A stretch of DNA of 6,982 nucleotides from Gemmatimonadaceae bacterium (GCA_017881545.1 JADGQU010000118.1:1-6982), one strand, 5' to 3'. Positions 1 to 6,060 are shown, counted from the first letter of the stretch. Made by a program: numbers and translations. The notes: generated by a model from the letters alone, not told the origin.

Positions 1-602
1 GGGCGAAGATCTCCGGGAAGATAGACGTCATCGAGCAGCTGCTCCCGAAGGTCGATGGATTGCTGATCGGCGGCGCGATGGCATGCACGTTTTATCGCGC
101 AATGGGTCTCGAGACCGGGAAATCGCTGGTGGAGGAAGATCGCGTCGCGATGGCAAAGGATCTGCTCGCGCGCGGCGGCATGCGGCTTACGCTCCCGCAC
201 GATGCGAACGTCGCCCCGTCGCTGGAGAGAGCAAGCGAGGCGAAGGCAGTTCCGCGCAACGCTATTCCGAAAGATCAGGCGATGTTCGACATCGGCCCGC
301 AATCCGCCGCCTCGTTCTCACGCGCGATCGCATCTGCAAAAACCATAATCTGGAACGGGCCGATGGGCGTGTTCGAGACACCGCCATTCGACGCCGGCAC
401 ACGCGCGATCGCGGAAGCGATGGCGAAGGCTACGGGGACTGGCGCGACGACAATCGTGGGCGGCGGGGACTCAGCGGCCGCAGTAGCTGAGGCGGGTCTC
501 GAGACCAAGATGAGCCACGTCTCCACCGGCGGTGGCGCGTCCCTCGAATTCCTCGAGGGCAAGAAACTTCCCGGAGTAGAAATCCTCGACGAGGCCGACT
601 AG
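1..602 (+). CDS. pgk: Phosphoglycerate kinase, C-terminal half (5' end cut by window edge)
   Basis: This glycolytic enzyme transfers the acyl phosphate of 1,3-bisphosphoglycerate to ADP, giving 3-phosphoglycerate and ATP in the cytoplasm. The open frame is already in phase at base 3, where it reads AKISGKIDVIEQLL, a typical PGK mid-protein stretch, so the gene enters from the left. The TTG at 60 is an internal leucine codon and not a start. About 199 residues are visible, roughly half of the usual 390-400, covering the C-terminal nucleotide-binding domain. Numbered from base 3, the motifs are LIGGAMACTF (20-30), DIGP (96-99), WNGPMGVFE (117-125), the nucleotide-binding GGGDS (153-157) and STGGGAS (174-180), followed by LEFLEGK. 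The stop TAG (600-602) shares one base with the GTG start of tpiA, so the two are almost certainly cotranscribed and translationally coupled. Nothing looks broken. Assignment is secure; only the N-terminal domain is unseen. Confidence 0.97.
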   Translation, partial: AKISGKIDVIEQLLPKVDGLLIGGAMACTFYRAMGLETGKSLVEEDRVAMAKDLLARGGMRLTLPHDANVAPSLERASEAKAVPRNAIPKDQAMFDIGPQSAASFSRAIASAKTIIWNGPMGVFETPPFDAGTRAIAEAMAKATGTGATTIVGGGDSAAAVAEAGLETKMSHVSTGGGASLEFLEGKKLPGVEILDEAD

Positions 603-1351
603 TGAAGCGTCCGGTTCTGGCCGCCAACTGGAAGATGAACAACGGTCCCAGCGCGGCGAAGGCCTTTATGGACGCGTTTCTCGCCGGTTACCCATCCGGG
701 CGCGACCGCACCATTATCATATTTCCTCCCGCGGTCTCGCTCCCAGCGGTCGCCGCAGCCGTGTCTGGCCGGACCGACGTCATCGCGGGGGTTCAGAACA
801 TTCACTGGGCAGAGAAGGGAGCATTCACCGGCGAGATTTCGGCGCCGATGGCAAGCGATGCCGGCGCGCGCGTCGTGCTCGTGGGACACTCGGAGCGGCG
901 ACACGTCTTTGGCGAAACCGATGCGCAGTGCGCCAAGAAGTGTCTCGCCGCCTCGCGAGCCAAACTCGCGTTCATGCTTTGCGTCGGGGAAACCATCCAG
1001 CAGCGCGAAGCCGGCGAAACCCAGAGTGTGGTGACGCGGCAGCTTCGCGAGGGATTGGCGCAGACGCCGAATCTCATCTCGGCGGACTTCATGCTCGCAT
1101 ATGAGCCCGTGTGGGCAATCGGCACCGGCCTCACCGCTTCAGCGGGTGACGCGTCCGCGATTCACACGGTGCTCCGTTCGGAGCTCAACCAGATGATCGG
1201 CAGCAGGGGCGACGAGATTCCGATTCTCTACGGTGGAAGCGTAAACTCCACGAACGCGGCCAGTCTCCTCGATGCGCCGGAAGTCGACGGGCTCCTTGTC
1301 GGAGGCGCAAGCGTGGAAGCGTCGTCGTGGCTCTCGATCGCACAGGCTTGA
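602..1351 (+). CDS. tpiA: Triosephosphate isomerase
   Basis: It interconverts dihydroxyacetone phosphate and glyceraldehyde 3-phosphate in the cytoplasm, one step before the GAPDH/PGK pair in glycolysis. The 249 residues are the normal full length for this (beta/alpha)8 barrel. Catalytic elements are all visible: AANWKMN with N9 and K11, GHSERR with the electrophile H96, and YEPVWAIGTG with the catalytic base E168 leading into the mobile lid loop. The phosphate-binding loops YGGSVN (210-215) and GLLVGGAS (230-237) follow. The lid reads GTGLTAS, with Leu where many homologues have Lys; Leu and Val are also common there. The start is GTG at 602, overlapping the pgk stop as TAGTG. It gives the expected short N-terminus MKRPVLAANWK, and no later start would keep N9/K11. 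The pgk-tpiA order is a widespread glycolytic operon arrangement. Confidence 0.97.
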   Translation: MKRPVLAANWKMNNGPSAAKAFMDAFLAGYPSGRDRTIIIFPPAVSLPAVAAAVSGRTDVIAGVQNIHWAEKGAFTGEISAPMASDAGARVVLVGHSERRHVFGETDAQCAKKCLAASRAKLAFMLCVGETIQQREAGETQSVVTRQLREGLAQTPNLISADFMLAYEPVWAIGTGLTASAGDASAIHTVLRSELNQMIGSRGDEIPILYGGSVNSTNAASLLDAPEVDGLLVGGASVEASSWLSIAQA

Positions 1352-1397
1352 CTGAAATCCCACCGCCGCCGATATTGAAAGGCTGGACTGAACCCCA
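1344..1397 (+). repeat. Imperfect short direct repeat spanning the tpiA stop and the secG leader
   Basis: Bases 1344-1356 (AGGCTTGACTGAA) recur at 1380-1392 as AGGCTGGACTGAA, 12 of 13 identical, with weaker similarity for a few bases beyond (AATCC versus CCCCA). The spacing is exactly 36 bases. The first copy contains the tpiA stop codon and the second lies 14 bases before the secG ATG. The sequence between the copies does not repeat, so this is not a clear tandem array. It could be a remnant of a small duplication, a binding site, or chance. No function is claimed. Confidence 0.4.
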
Positions 1398-1406
1398 ATT
1401 CTATCA

Positions 1407-1817
1407 ATGATTTACACGTTTCTTCTTACGCTGCTCGTCATCGACTGCATCGTCGTAATGCTGGCCATTCTGCTTCAGAGCGGAAAGGGCTCGGGTCTCG
1501 CGGCCAGCTTCGGCGGCGCGAGCTCGTCTCCCGACGCACTTATCGGAATCCGCCAGGCCGGAAATATCCTCACCAGGATCAGCTGGTGGGGTGGCGGGAT
1601 TTTCCTCTTCCTCTGCTTTGTCCTGCAGATATTGTCGACGCATACGTCCGCTCCGCGCTCGGTCCTCGAAAAGGGTCTGGGAGCACAGCCCCAAAACGTT
1701 GCACCTCCGCCGACATCGGCACCCGCTGTTCCTCTGGAGGCTGCGCCGACGACGACTACGCCGGCTCCCACGGGATCGAAGACGTCGAAACCTCCAGCTA
1801 GCACTCCGAAGCGGTAA
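1407..1817 (+). CDS. secG: Preprotein translocase subunit SecG
   Basis: SecG is the small accessory membrane subunit of the SecYEG channel and assists SecA-driven export. The 136-residue protein has the family layout. Transmembrane helix 1 is at about 3-23 (MIYTFLLTLLVIDCIVVML). The conserved cytoplasmic loop LLQSGKGSGLAASFGG follows at about 22-37, then GGASSSPDALIG. Helix 2 is at about 60-77 (WWGGGIFLFLCFVLQIL). After about residue 85 the tail is a low-complexity Pro/Ala/Thr/Ser-rich segment of about 50 residues ending TSKPPASTPKR. This makes it longer than the roughly 75-110 residues of many SecG proteins; such tails are variable in the family. The ATG at 1407 is the only sensible start, directly before helix 1. 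No Shine-Dalgarno sequence lies at normal distance, since the nearest purine run (GAAAGG, 1377-1382) is about 24 bases away. It lies 55 bases after tpiA and is followed after one base by carA. Confidence 0.94.
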   Translation: MIYTFLLTLLVIDCIVVMLAILLQSGKGSGLAASFGGASSSPDALIGIRQAGNILTRISWWGGGIFLFLCFVLQILSTHTSAPRSVLEKGLGAQPQNVAPPPTSAPAVPLEAAPTTTTPAPTGSKTSKPPASTPKR

Positions 1818-1818
1818 G

Positions 1819-2949
1819 TTGGCAACCGAAACTCGAATCACTGAGCCGGGGTTCCTCCTCCTTGAGGACGGAACCCTTTTTCGTGGGCGGATTGCTGGAG
1901 CGAATGCGGCCCTGCTGCCCGCTGTTGCCGAGGTCGTTTTCACGACCAACATGACGGGCTACCAGGAAGTTTTTACCGATCCGTCGTATCGCGGGCAGAT
2001 CGTCGTGATGACGGCGCCTGAGATCGGCAACTACGGCGTCAACTCGGAAGATCCGGAATCGAACGCTCCACAGATCGCGGGTGTGGTGGTTCGCGAGCTC
2101 TCGGAAACGTACTCCAACTGGCGCGCGACGGGTGGATTGGGAGCTTGGCTTGCGGCATCTCAAGTCCCCATCATCCATGATGTTGACACCCGCCGTCTCA
2201 CTCGGCACTTGAGGTCAGTGGGAGTGATGCGCGGTGTGATCGGTGCCGGCGTTGAACCAGACGAAGCGAGCAAGGCGGCGCTCGAGGCGTGCCCGTCGAT
2301 GGAAGGATTGGATCTCGCATCCCGGGTGTCCACACGGGAGCCTTATAGCTGGGGAGATCCGCGTGCGCGTCACCATATCGTCGCCTACGACTATGGAATC
2401 AAGCGCAACATCCTCAGACTCTTCGACGAGAACGATTGCCGCGTAACCGTAGTCCCGGCCGACACATCCGCGGAGTCGGCGATGGCCGAGGATCCGGACG
2501 GAATCTTTCTGTCAAACGGACCAGGCGATCCTGACGCCGTCTCGTACGCTCCCGAGATCATCCGCACGCTTGCCGCCGGGGGAGCGCCGATCTTCGGGAT
2601 CTGCCTGGGGCATCAGCTCTTAGGCCTCACCTTCGGCGGCTCGACGAAGAAAATGCCTTACGGGCACCGGGGAGGAAATCACCCGGTGAAGGATGTCGAG
2701 ACGGGCCGCGTCCTGATCACTTCGCAGAACCATGGATTCTCGGTCGAAGGCGATGAGCGGTCGGTGAAAGGCGCGGGCGACCTCGAGGTCACTCATGTCA
2801 ATCTCAATGACGGCACGATCGAAGGACTGCGGCACCGAACCCTTCCGGTTTTCGGAGTCCAGTACCACCCGGAGGCAGCCCCGGGCCCCCACGATGCCCG
2901 ACCCCTGTTCCAGGAGTTCCTCGGCGCGCTCAGGGGAGCAATCAGGTAG
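1819..2949 (+). CDS. carA: Carbamoyl-phosphate synthase small (glutaminase) subunit
   Basis: CarA hydrolyses glutamine and passes ammonia through a tunnel to CarB, which makes carbamoyl phosphate for pyrimidine and arginine synthesis. From TTG at 1819 it has 376 residues, normal for the family (about 360-380). The N-terminal CPSase domain shows GFLLLEDGTLFRG (11-23), TTNMTGYQEVFTDPSY (42-57) and HDVDTRRLTRHLR (120-132). The class I glutamine amidotransferase domain starts near 186 with IVAYDYGIKRNILR and contains FLSNGPGDP (230-238), the nucleophile elbow GICLGHQ with Cys262, GHRGGNHPV, NHGFSV, and the triad partners His350 and Glu352 in VQYHPEAAPGPHD. The TTG is chosen because it yields the usual N-terminus. 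The frame stays open back into secG, where no family sequence is seen, and the first downstream ATG (1951) would remove conserved residues. It begins one base after the secG stop, with a weak purine stretch (GAAGCGG, 1808-1814) as ribosome site. No carB is in the window. Confidence 0.96.
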   Translation: MATETRITEPGFLLLEDGTLFRGRIAGANAALLPAVAEVVFTTNMTGYQEVFTDPSYRGQIVVMTAPEIGNYGVNSEDPESNAPQIAGVVVRELSETYSNWRATGGLGAWLAASQVPIIHDVDTRRLTRHLRSVGVMRGVIGAGVEPDEASKAALEACPSMEGLDLASRVSTREPYSWGDPRARHHIVAYDYGIKRNILRLFDENDCRVTVVPADTSAESAMAEDPDGIFLSNGPGDPDAVSYAPEIIRTLAAGGAPIFGICLGHQLLGLTFGGSTKKMPYGHRGGNHPVKDVETGRVLITSQNHGFSVEGDERSVKGAGDLEVTHVNLNDGTIEGLRHRTLPVFGVQYHPEAAPGPHDARPLFQEFLGALRGAIR

Positions 2950-2962
2950 CATCAACTTCGTC

Positions 2963-2991
2963 TTGACACCATATTAGTAAAGCCATAGTTT
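2963..2991 (+). promoter_or_regulatory. Probable sigma70-type promoter for the HU-family gene
   Basis: A perfect -35 consensus TTGACA is at 2963-2968. A 17-base spacer separates it from TAGTTT at 2986-2991, which keeps the three most important -10 bases (T1, A2, T6). The element sits in the only markedly AT-rich patch of this GC-rich window, in the 87-base gap between the carA stop and the HU start. It would place transcription start near 2998 and leave a leader of about 40 bases. This is a match by eye, not a scored model. Confidence 0.6.
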
Positions 2992-3001
2992 CAAAGCACT
3001 T

Positions 3002-3019
3002 ACGCGCTCTGGCGCGCGT
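3002..3019 (+). promoter_or_regulatory. Small hairpin in the predicted HU leader
   Basis: ACGCGC (3002-3007) and GCGCGT (3014-3019) form a 6-bp GC-rich stem with a 6-base loop, just after the predicted transcription start and six bases before the ribosome binding site GGAG (3026-3029). It could protect the 5' end or modulate initiation. In GC-rich DNA such a short palindrome may equally be chance. No T-tract follows directly that would make it a convincing terminator of carA. Confidence 0.25.
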
Positions 3020-3036
3020 CCATACGGAGTTTTTCA

Positions 3037-3357
3037 ATGACTAAAGCCGACCTCGTCGAGCGGGTCACGACCCAGATTTCACGCACCGCCGGGCCGATGA
3101 TCTCAAAGAAAGATTGCGCTCGCGTCGTGGACGCTTTCCTCGAGGCGATCAAGGAATCCCTCCAGACCCAGGAAAACATCGAGGTCAGGGGATTCGGCAC
3201 CTTCAAGATTCGGAATCGGAAAACCCGCATGGCGCGCAACCCACGCACGGGCTCTCCGGTTGAGGTTTCCGCCCGACCCGTTCCCGTTTTCAAACCGTCG
3301 AAAGAACTGCGCGCCCTCGTCGCCGGGGTGGATATGTCGCAGATGTCGGAAGCATAA
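3037..3357 (+). CDS. HU/IHF-family nucleoid DNA-binding protein
   Basis: This is a small histone-like protein that, by family knowledge, works as a dimer bending DNA through two beta arms that insert a proline into the minor groove. The fold is visible: an N-terminal helix pair (MTKADLVERV to about 45), the signature GFGTFKIRNRKTR (52-64), the arm tip ARNPRTG (66-72) with the intercalating Pro69, and the closing strand and C-terminal helix VPVFKPSKELRALV (82-95). At 106 residues it is longer than canonical HU (about 90), with about three extra residues between the first two helices (SRTAGPMISKKD) and a short tail after 96. HU or IHF-like cannot be decided by eye, so no symbol is given. ATG at 3037 is supported by GGAG at 3026-3029, seven bases upstream, and by the perfect -35 promoter. 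moaD follows after 36 bases with no terminator seen. Confidence 0.93.
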   Translation: MTKADLVERVTTQISRTAGPMISKKDCARVVDAFLEAIKESLQTQENIEVRGFGTFKIRNRKTRMARNPRTGSPVEVSARPVPVFKPSKELRALVAGVDMSQMSEA

Positions 3358-3378
3358 GGACTTAGCCTCACAGCAGTC

Positions 3379-3386
3379 GAGGGGAG
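3379..3386 (+). promoter_or_regulatory. Ribosome binding site that decides the moaD GTG start
   Basis: GAGGGGAG ends seven bases before GTG at 3394. A second in-frame GTG lies at 3403, but its distance from this site (16 bases) is too large. The strong site therefore fixes the start at 3394, giving MSIVTVQLF. Confidence 0.65.
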
Positions 3387-3393
3387 TGCGCAC

Positions 3394-3639
3394 GTGTCCA
3401 TAGTGACTGTGCAGCTGTTCGCTTCTTACGCCGAGAGTTTCGGCGGGCCCACTCTTGAGATTCCCCTCGATCCCGGCAGCACCGTCGGAGATCTCGTCGA
3501 CAACATCCGGGCGCTTCCGGGTGCCTATATCCTCCCGGAATCGCCCCGCGTCGCCGTCAACAGAAGATTTGCATCCTTCGACCAGGTGGTTGGACCCAGG
3601 GATGAAGTGGCGCTGATTCCGCCGGTGGCAGGAGGATGA
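3394..3639 (+). CDS. moaD: Molybdopterin synthase sulfur-carrier (small) subunit MoaD
   Basis: MoaD is a ubiquitin-fold sulfur carrier. Its C-terminal glycine is adenylated by a MoeB-type enzyme and converted to a thiocarboxylate, which MoaE uses to insert the dithiolene sulfurs into cyclic pyranopterin monophosphate. The 81 residues match the family length. Visible features are the first beta strand VTVQLFASYAE, the segment GSTVGDLVDNIRALPG, RVAVNRRFAS (52-61), and the diagnostic end DEVALIPPVAGG with the functional Gly80-Gly81. ThiS is a relative with the same fold, but PPVAGG and the immediate moaE neighbour settle the identity. The start is GTG at 3394 with a strong ribosome site. The last four bases overlap moaE (ATGA, 3636-3639), fitting a fixed ratio of the two synthase subunits. 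Confidence 0.95.
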   Translation: MSIVTVQLFASYAESFGGPTLEIPLDPGSTVGDLVDNIRALPGAYILPESPRVAVNRRFASFDQVVGPRDEVALIPPVAGG

Positions 3640-4076
3640 GACGCGCGGCGATCGTCACCCGCGAGATACAGCCGGCCGAATTGATGGCTGAGGTCCGGTC
3701 AATTGAATTCGGCGCGATCTCCCTTTTCGCCGGAACAGTCCGTGATACGAACGATGGGCGCGGCGTGACCGCAATCGACTACTCCGCCTACACTTCGATG
3801 GCAGAGTCTGAGCTCGACAGGATTCTCGACGAGGCTCAGGGGCGGTTTGGCGTAAGTGCCATCGTCGTCGAGCATCGAGTTGGCGCGCTCGCGCTTGGAG
3901 ACGTGAGCGTCGCGATCGTTGCCGCCCACGCCCATCGTGCTCCCGCGCTCGAGTGCACGCGCTTCGTGATAGATGAGATCAAGAAACGCGTGCCCATTTG
4001 GAAGCTGGAGCATTATGCCGATGGAGCGCGCGAGTGGGTCGACCCCACGGCGTCGAGCGGAGTAGCCACGGCGTGA
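3636..4076 (+). CDS. moaE: Molybdopterin synthase catalytic (large) subunit MoaE
   Basis: MoaE binds two MoaD thiocarboxylates in a heterotetramer and converts cyclic pyranopterin monophosphate into molybdopterin in the cytoplasm. The 146 residues are a normal length. Family features are GAISLFAGTVRDTNDGRGV (26-44) with the conserved Arg36, the YSAYTSMAESEL segment (49-60), VVEHRVGALALGD (77-89), the AHAHRAP loop with Arg101, and the active-site region DEIKKRVPIWKLEHYADG (113-130). Lys116/Lys117 and Lys123 probably correspond to the catalytic lysines known from E. coli MoaE (K119 and K126), by inspection only. The start ATG at 3636 overlaps the moaD stop by four bases. Purines from the last two MoaD glycine codons (AGGAGG, 3630-3635) abut the ATG directly, unusually close. 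No alternative start fits the family N-terminus. The stop overlaps the moaA GTG by four bases. Confidence 0.95.
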   Translation: MRRAAIVTREIQPAELMAEVRSIEFGAISLFAGTVRDTNDGRGVTAIDYSAYTSMAESELDRILDEAQGRFGVSAIVVEHRVGALALGDVSVAIVAAHAHRAPALECTRFVIDEIKKRVPIWKLEHYADGAREWVDPTASSGVATA

Positions 4077-5056
4077 GCGTCACGCTGCGCGACAGCTTCG
4101 GCCGGGGAATCGAATATCTCCGCATCTCCGTTACCGACAAGTGCAATTTCCGCTGCCTGTATTGCATGCCGGTCGCGGGCCTGGAGTGGCTTCCCAAGTC
4201 CGACATCCTCTCCTACGAAGAAATCGCACAGGTCGTGAGCGAGCTGGCTCCGTTGGGATTGCGGCGGCTCCGGATCACCGGTGGTGAGCCGACTTTGCGC
4301 CCGCAGCTCGAGCATCTCGTGGGGATGCTCCGGGCAATTCCGGAAATCGAAGACATCTCGCTGTCCACCAATGGACTGCGCTTGCCAACTCTTGGTCGAT
4401 TGCTGAGGCAGGCAGGACTCGATCGCGTCAACATGAGCGCCGACTCGCTCCGGCTCGATCGCATCAGGTCGATCTCGCGCAGGAACATCGACTTCGATCC
4501 GATCGCGGCTGCGACGGCTGCCGAGGACGCGGGACTGTCTCCGATCAAGATCAACGTCGTCGTCATGCGGGGCATCAACGACGATGAGCTTTGCGACTTC
4601 GCCCGCCTCACGATCGAGCACGAATGGCACGTGAGGTTCATCGAGCTGAAGCCGGTGGGGGAAATGCGGGAGCTCACGTGGGAACACGTCGTCCCCAGCG
4701 AAGAAGTTCTCCGCCGCCTGTCAGAGATCGCTCCGCTCGAGTCTGCCGCCGGCCCGGCGCGCGGGAATGGGCCCGCTCGCTACTTTCGCTTCGAGGGCGC
4801 CCGCGGGACGATTGGCGTCATCACGCCGATGTCGCACACCTACTGCGGCAGCTGCAACCGCGTGCGACTGACCGCGGACGGACGGCTCCGCACCTGTCTC
4901 TTCGGCGATGACGAAGTCGATCTTCGCTCGCCGCTACGCGAGGGGCTTCCGCTCGAGCCATTTTTTCGCAGCGCCCTCTCATCGAAGCCGAAGGAGCACC
5001 ATCTTCTCCAGATGCAGGTCGGCGGGCTTCGCGCGCTATCGCAAGTCGGCGGCTGA
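4073..5056 (+). CDS. moaA: GTP 3',8-cyclase MoaA (radical SAM)
   Basis: MoaA is the radical S-adenosylmethionine enzyme that cyclises GTP to 3',8-cyclo-7,8-dihydro-GTP, the first committed step of molybdenum cofactor synthesis; MoaC normally completes it. From GTG at 4073 it has 327 residues, the family norm. The N-terminal [4Fe-4S] site is Cys24, Cys28 and Cys31 in CNFRCLYCMP. The SAM-binding GGEPTLR is at 70-76, STNG at 98-101 and KINVVVMRGINDDE at 159-172. The second, GTP-binding cluster uses Cys258 and Cys261 (YCGSCNRVRLTADG) and Cys275 (LRTCLF). The protein ends in the conserved Gly-Gly (ALSQVGG), which is important for activity. The frame is open upstream to an ATG at 3998, but that adds 25 non-family residues inside moaE. 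GTG at 4073 overlaps the moaE stop as GTGA and has GGAG at 4059-4062. No moaC or moaB is adjacent here. Confidence 0.96.
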   Translation: MSVTLRDSFGRGIEYLRISVTDKCNFRCLYCMPVAGLEWLPKSDILSYEEIAQVVSELAPLGLRRLRITGGEPTLRPQLEHLVGMLRAIPEIEDISLSTNGLRLPTLGRLLRQAGLDRVNMSADSLRLDRIRSISRRNIDFDPIAAATAAEDAGLSPIKINVVVMRGINDDELCDFARLTIEHEWHVRFIELKPVGEMRELTWEHVVPSEEVLRRLSEIAPLESAAGPARGNGPARYFRFEGARGTIGVITPMSHTYCGSCNRVRLTADGRLRTCLFGDDEVDLRSPLREGLPLEPFFRSALSSKPKEHHLLQMQVGGLRALSQVGG

Positions 5057-5060
5057 GAGA

Positions 5061-5094
5061 CTCGCGATTCAAGCGAGAGCCGGGTAGCTTTCGC
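5061..5094 (+). promoter_or_regulatory. Two mutually exclusive hairpins in the moaA-mdh gap
   Basis: In the 67-base gap, CTCGC (5061-5065) can pair with GCGAG (5073-5077) across a 7-base loop. The same right arm, extended to GCGAGAGC (5073-5080), can instead pair with GCTTTCGC (5087-5094) across a 6-base loop, giving an 8-bp stem with one G-U pair. No T-rich run follows, so a classic intrinsic terminator is not supported. It may end or process the moa transcript, act as a small switch before mdh, or be incidental. No convincing promoter for mdh was found in the same gap. Confidence 0.35.
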
Positions 5095-5123
5095 GCAAGA
5101 CTCTTCACACCCAGAACGAGAAA

Positions 5124-6053
5124 ATGGTCAATAAGATTACGGTGGTCGGCGCTGGCAACGTCGGCGCGACCACCGCGCAGCGCATAGCGGAGAAAGAGCT
5201 CGCCCGCACCGTCGTAATGGTCGACGTGATGGAAGGAATCCCACAGGGCAAGGCGCTCGATCAGTGGCAGTCCGCTCCGATTGAAGGCTTCGACTCCCGC
5301 GTCCTCGGCACCAACACCTACGACGAGACGCACGACTCCGACATCGTCGTCATCACCGCCGGTATTGCGCGAAAGCCCGGCATGTCGCGCGACGACCTCC
5401 TCAACACCAACGCCGGGATCGTCAAGCAGGTCTCGCAGCAGATCAAGACGACCTCTCCGAACGCGATCCTGATCGTGGTCTCCAATCCGCTCGACGTGAT
5501 GTCCTACGTCGCGATGAAGGTGACGGGGTTTCCGCGCCAGCGAGTCCTTGGCATGGCGGGCGTCCTCGACACCGCGCGGTATCGCGCGTTCATCGCCGAA
5601 GCGCTCGACGTCTCCGTGCGCGACATCCAGGCGATGGTGCTCGGCGGCCACGGGGACACCATGGTGCCTCTCATCTCGTACACGTCGGTGAGCGGAATTC
5701 CCGTCACGCAGCTCATGTCGCAGGCCAAGCTCAACGCAATCGTCGAGCGCACGCGCGGCGGCGGCGCGGAGATCGTGAAGCATCTCAAGACCGGCTCGGC
5801 CTACTACGCTCCGTCAGCGGCGGCGGTTCAGATGTGCGAGTCGATCGTTTTCGATCAGAAGCGCATCCTTCCTTGCGCGGCCTGGCTCGAAGGCGAATAT
5901 GGAATGACTGGCCTGTTCCTCGGGGTTCCCTGCAAGCTCGGCCGTGGTGGCCTCGAGAAGATCATCGAAGTTGAGCTCACCCCAGAGGAGCGCGATGCCC
6001 TGTCGAAGAGCGCGGACGCGGTCCGCGAGCCGATGGGCGCGGTAAAGCTCTAA
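5124..6053 (+). CDS. mdh: Malate dehydrogenase (LDH-like, NAD-dependent)
   Basis: It oxidises malate to oxaloacetate with NAD+ in the TCA cycle. The 309 residues match the LDH-like MDH group found in many non-proteobacterial lineages, not the E. coli type. The Rossmann motif GAGNVGAT is at 9-16, and Asp34 in VMVDVMEG favours NAD over NADP. The substrate loop IARKPGMSRDD carries Arg83 and Arg89; Arg at 83, where lactate dehydrogenases have Gln, marks it as malate-specific. NPLD is at 121-124, GVLDTARYR has Asp149 and Arg152, and the catalytic His176 lies in GGHGDTMVP. ATG at 5124 gives the expected N-terminus MVNKITVVGAG. The ribosome site is weak (ACGAG just upstream). It is followed after seven bases by sdhC, so mdh and the succinate dehydrogenase genes very likely share a transcript. 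All catalytic residues are intact. Confidence 0.96.
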   Translation: MVNKITVVGAGNVGATTAQRIAEKELARTVVMVDVMEGIPQGKALDQWQSAPIEGFDSRVLGTNTYDETHDSDIVVITAGIARKPGMSRDDLLNTNAGIVKQVSQQIKTTSPNAILIVVSNPLDVMSYVAMKVTGFPRQRVLGMAGVLDTARYRAFIAEALDVSVRDIQAMVLGGHGDTMVPLISYTSVSGIPVTQLMSQAKLNAIVERTRGGGAEIVKHLKTGSAYYAPSAAAVQMCESIVFDQKRILPCAAWLEGEYGMTGLFLGVPCKLGRGGLEKIIEVELTPEERDALSKSADAVREPMGAVKL

Positions 6054-6060
6054 GACGCCC

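Noticed and set aside
1591..1818. N-terminal extension of carA by 76 residues inside secG
   Set aside because: The added residues are an Arg-rich out-of-frame reading of secG. CarA from 1819 already has the full family length.
1404..1952. A 182-codon minus-strand open frame opposite secG and the carA start
   Set aside because: It is an Arg/Ser-rich translation with no motif, antisense to secG.
2880..3019. Intrinsic terminator after carA
   Set aside because: The small GC palindrome at 3002-3019 lies downstream of the predicted HU promoter and has no directly following T-run. No other stem was seen after the carA stop.
3998..4072. N-terminal extension of moaA by 25 residues inside moaE
   Set aside because: The extra residues are a frame-shifted reading of the moaE active-site region. 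GTG at 4073 gives the standard MoaA length and a GTGA overlap.
4013..4687. A 224-codon minus-strand open frame opposite moaA
   Set aside because: It is a shadow of moaA, whose radical SAM motifs are unmistakable, and has no family features of its own.
5057..5123. Possible sigma70 promoter for mdh (TAGCTT at 5085-5090)
   Set aside because: No -35-like hexamer is found at 16-18 bases upstream; the nearest candidate (TTCAAG, 5068-5073) is only 11 bases away.
4821..5783. A 320-codon open frame on the minus strand opposite moaA and mdh
   Set aside because: It is antisense to two well-supported genes and spans their junction. The translation is rich in Arg, His and Asp, has no recognisable motif, and is explained by the third-position GC bias of the + strand genes.
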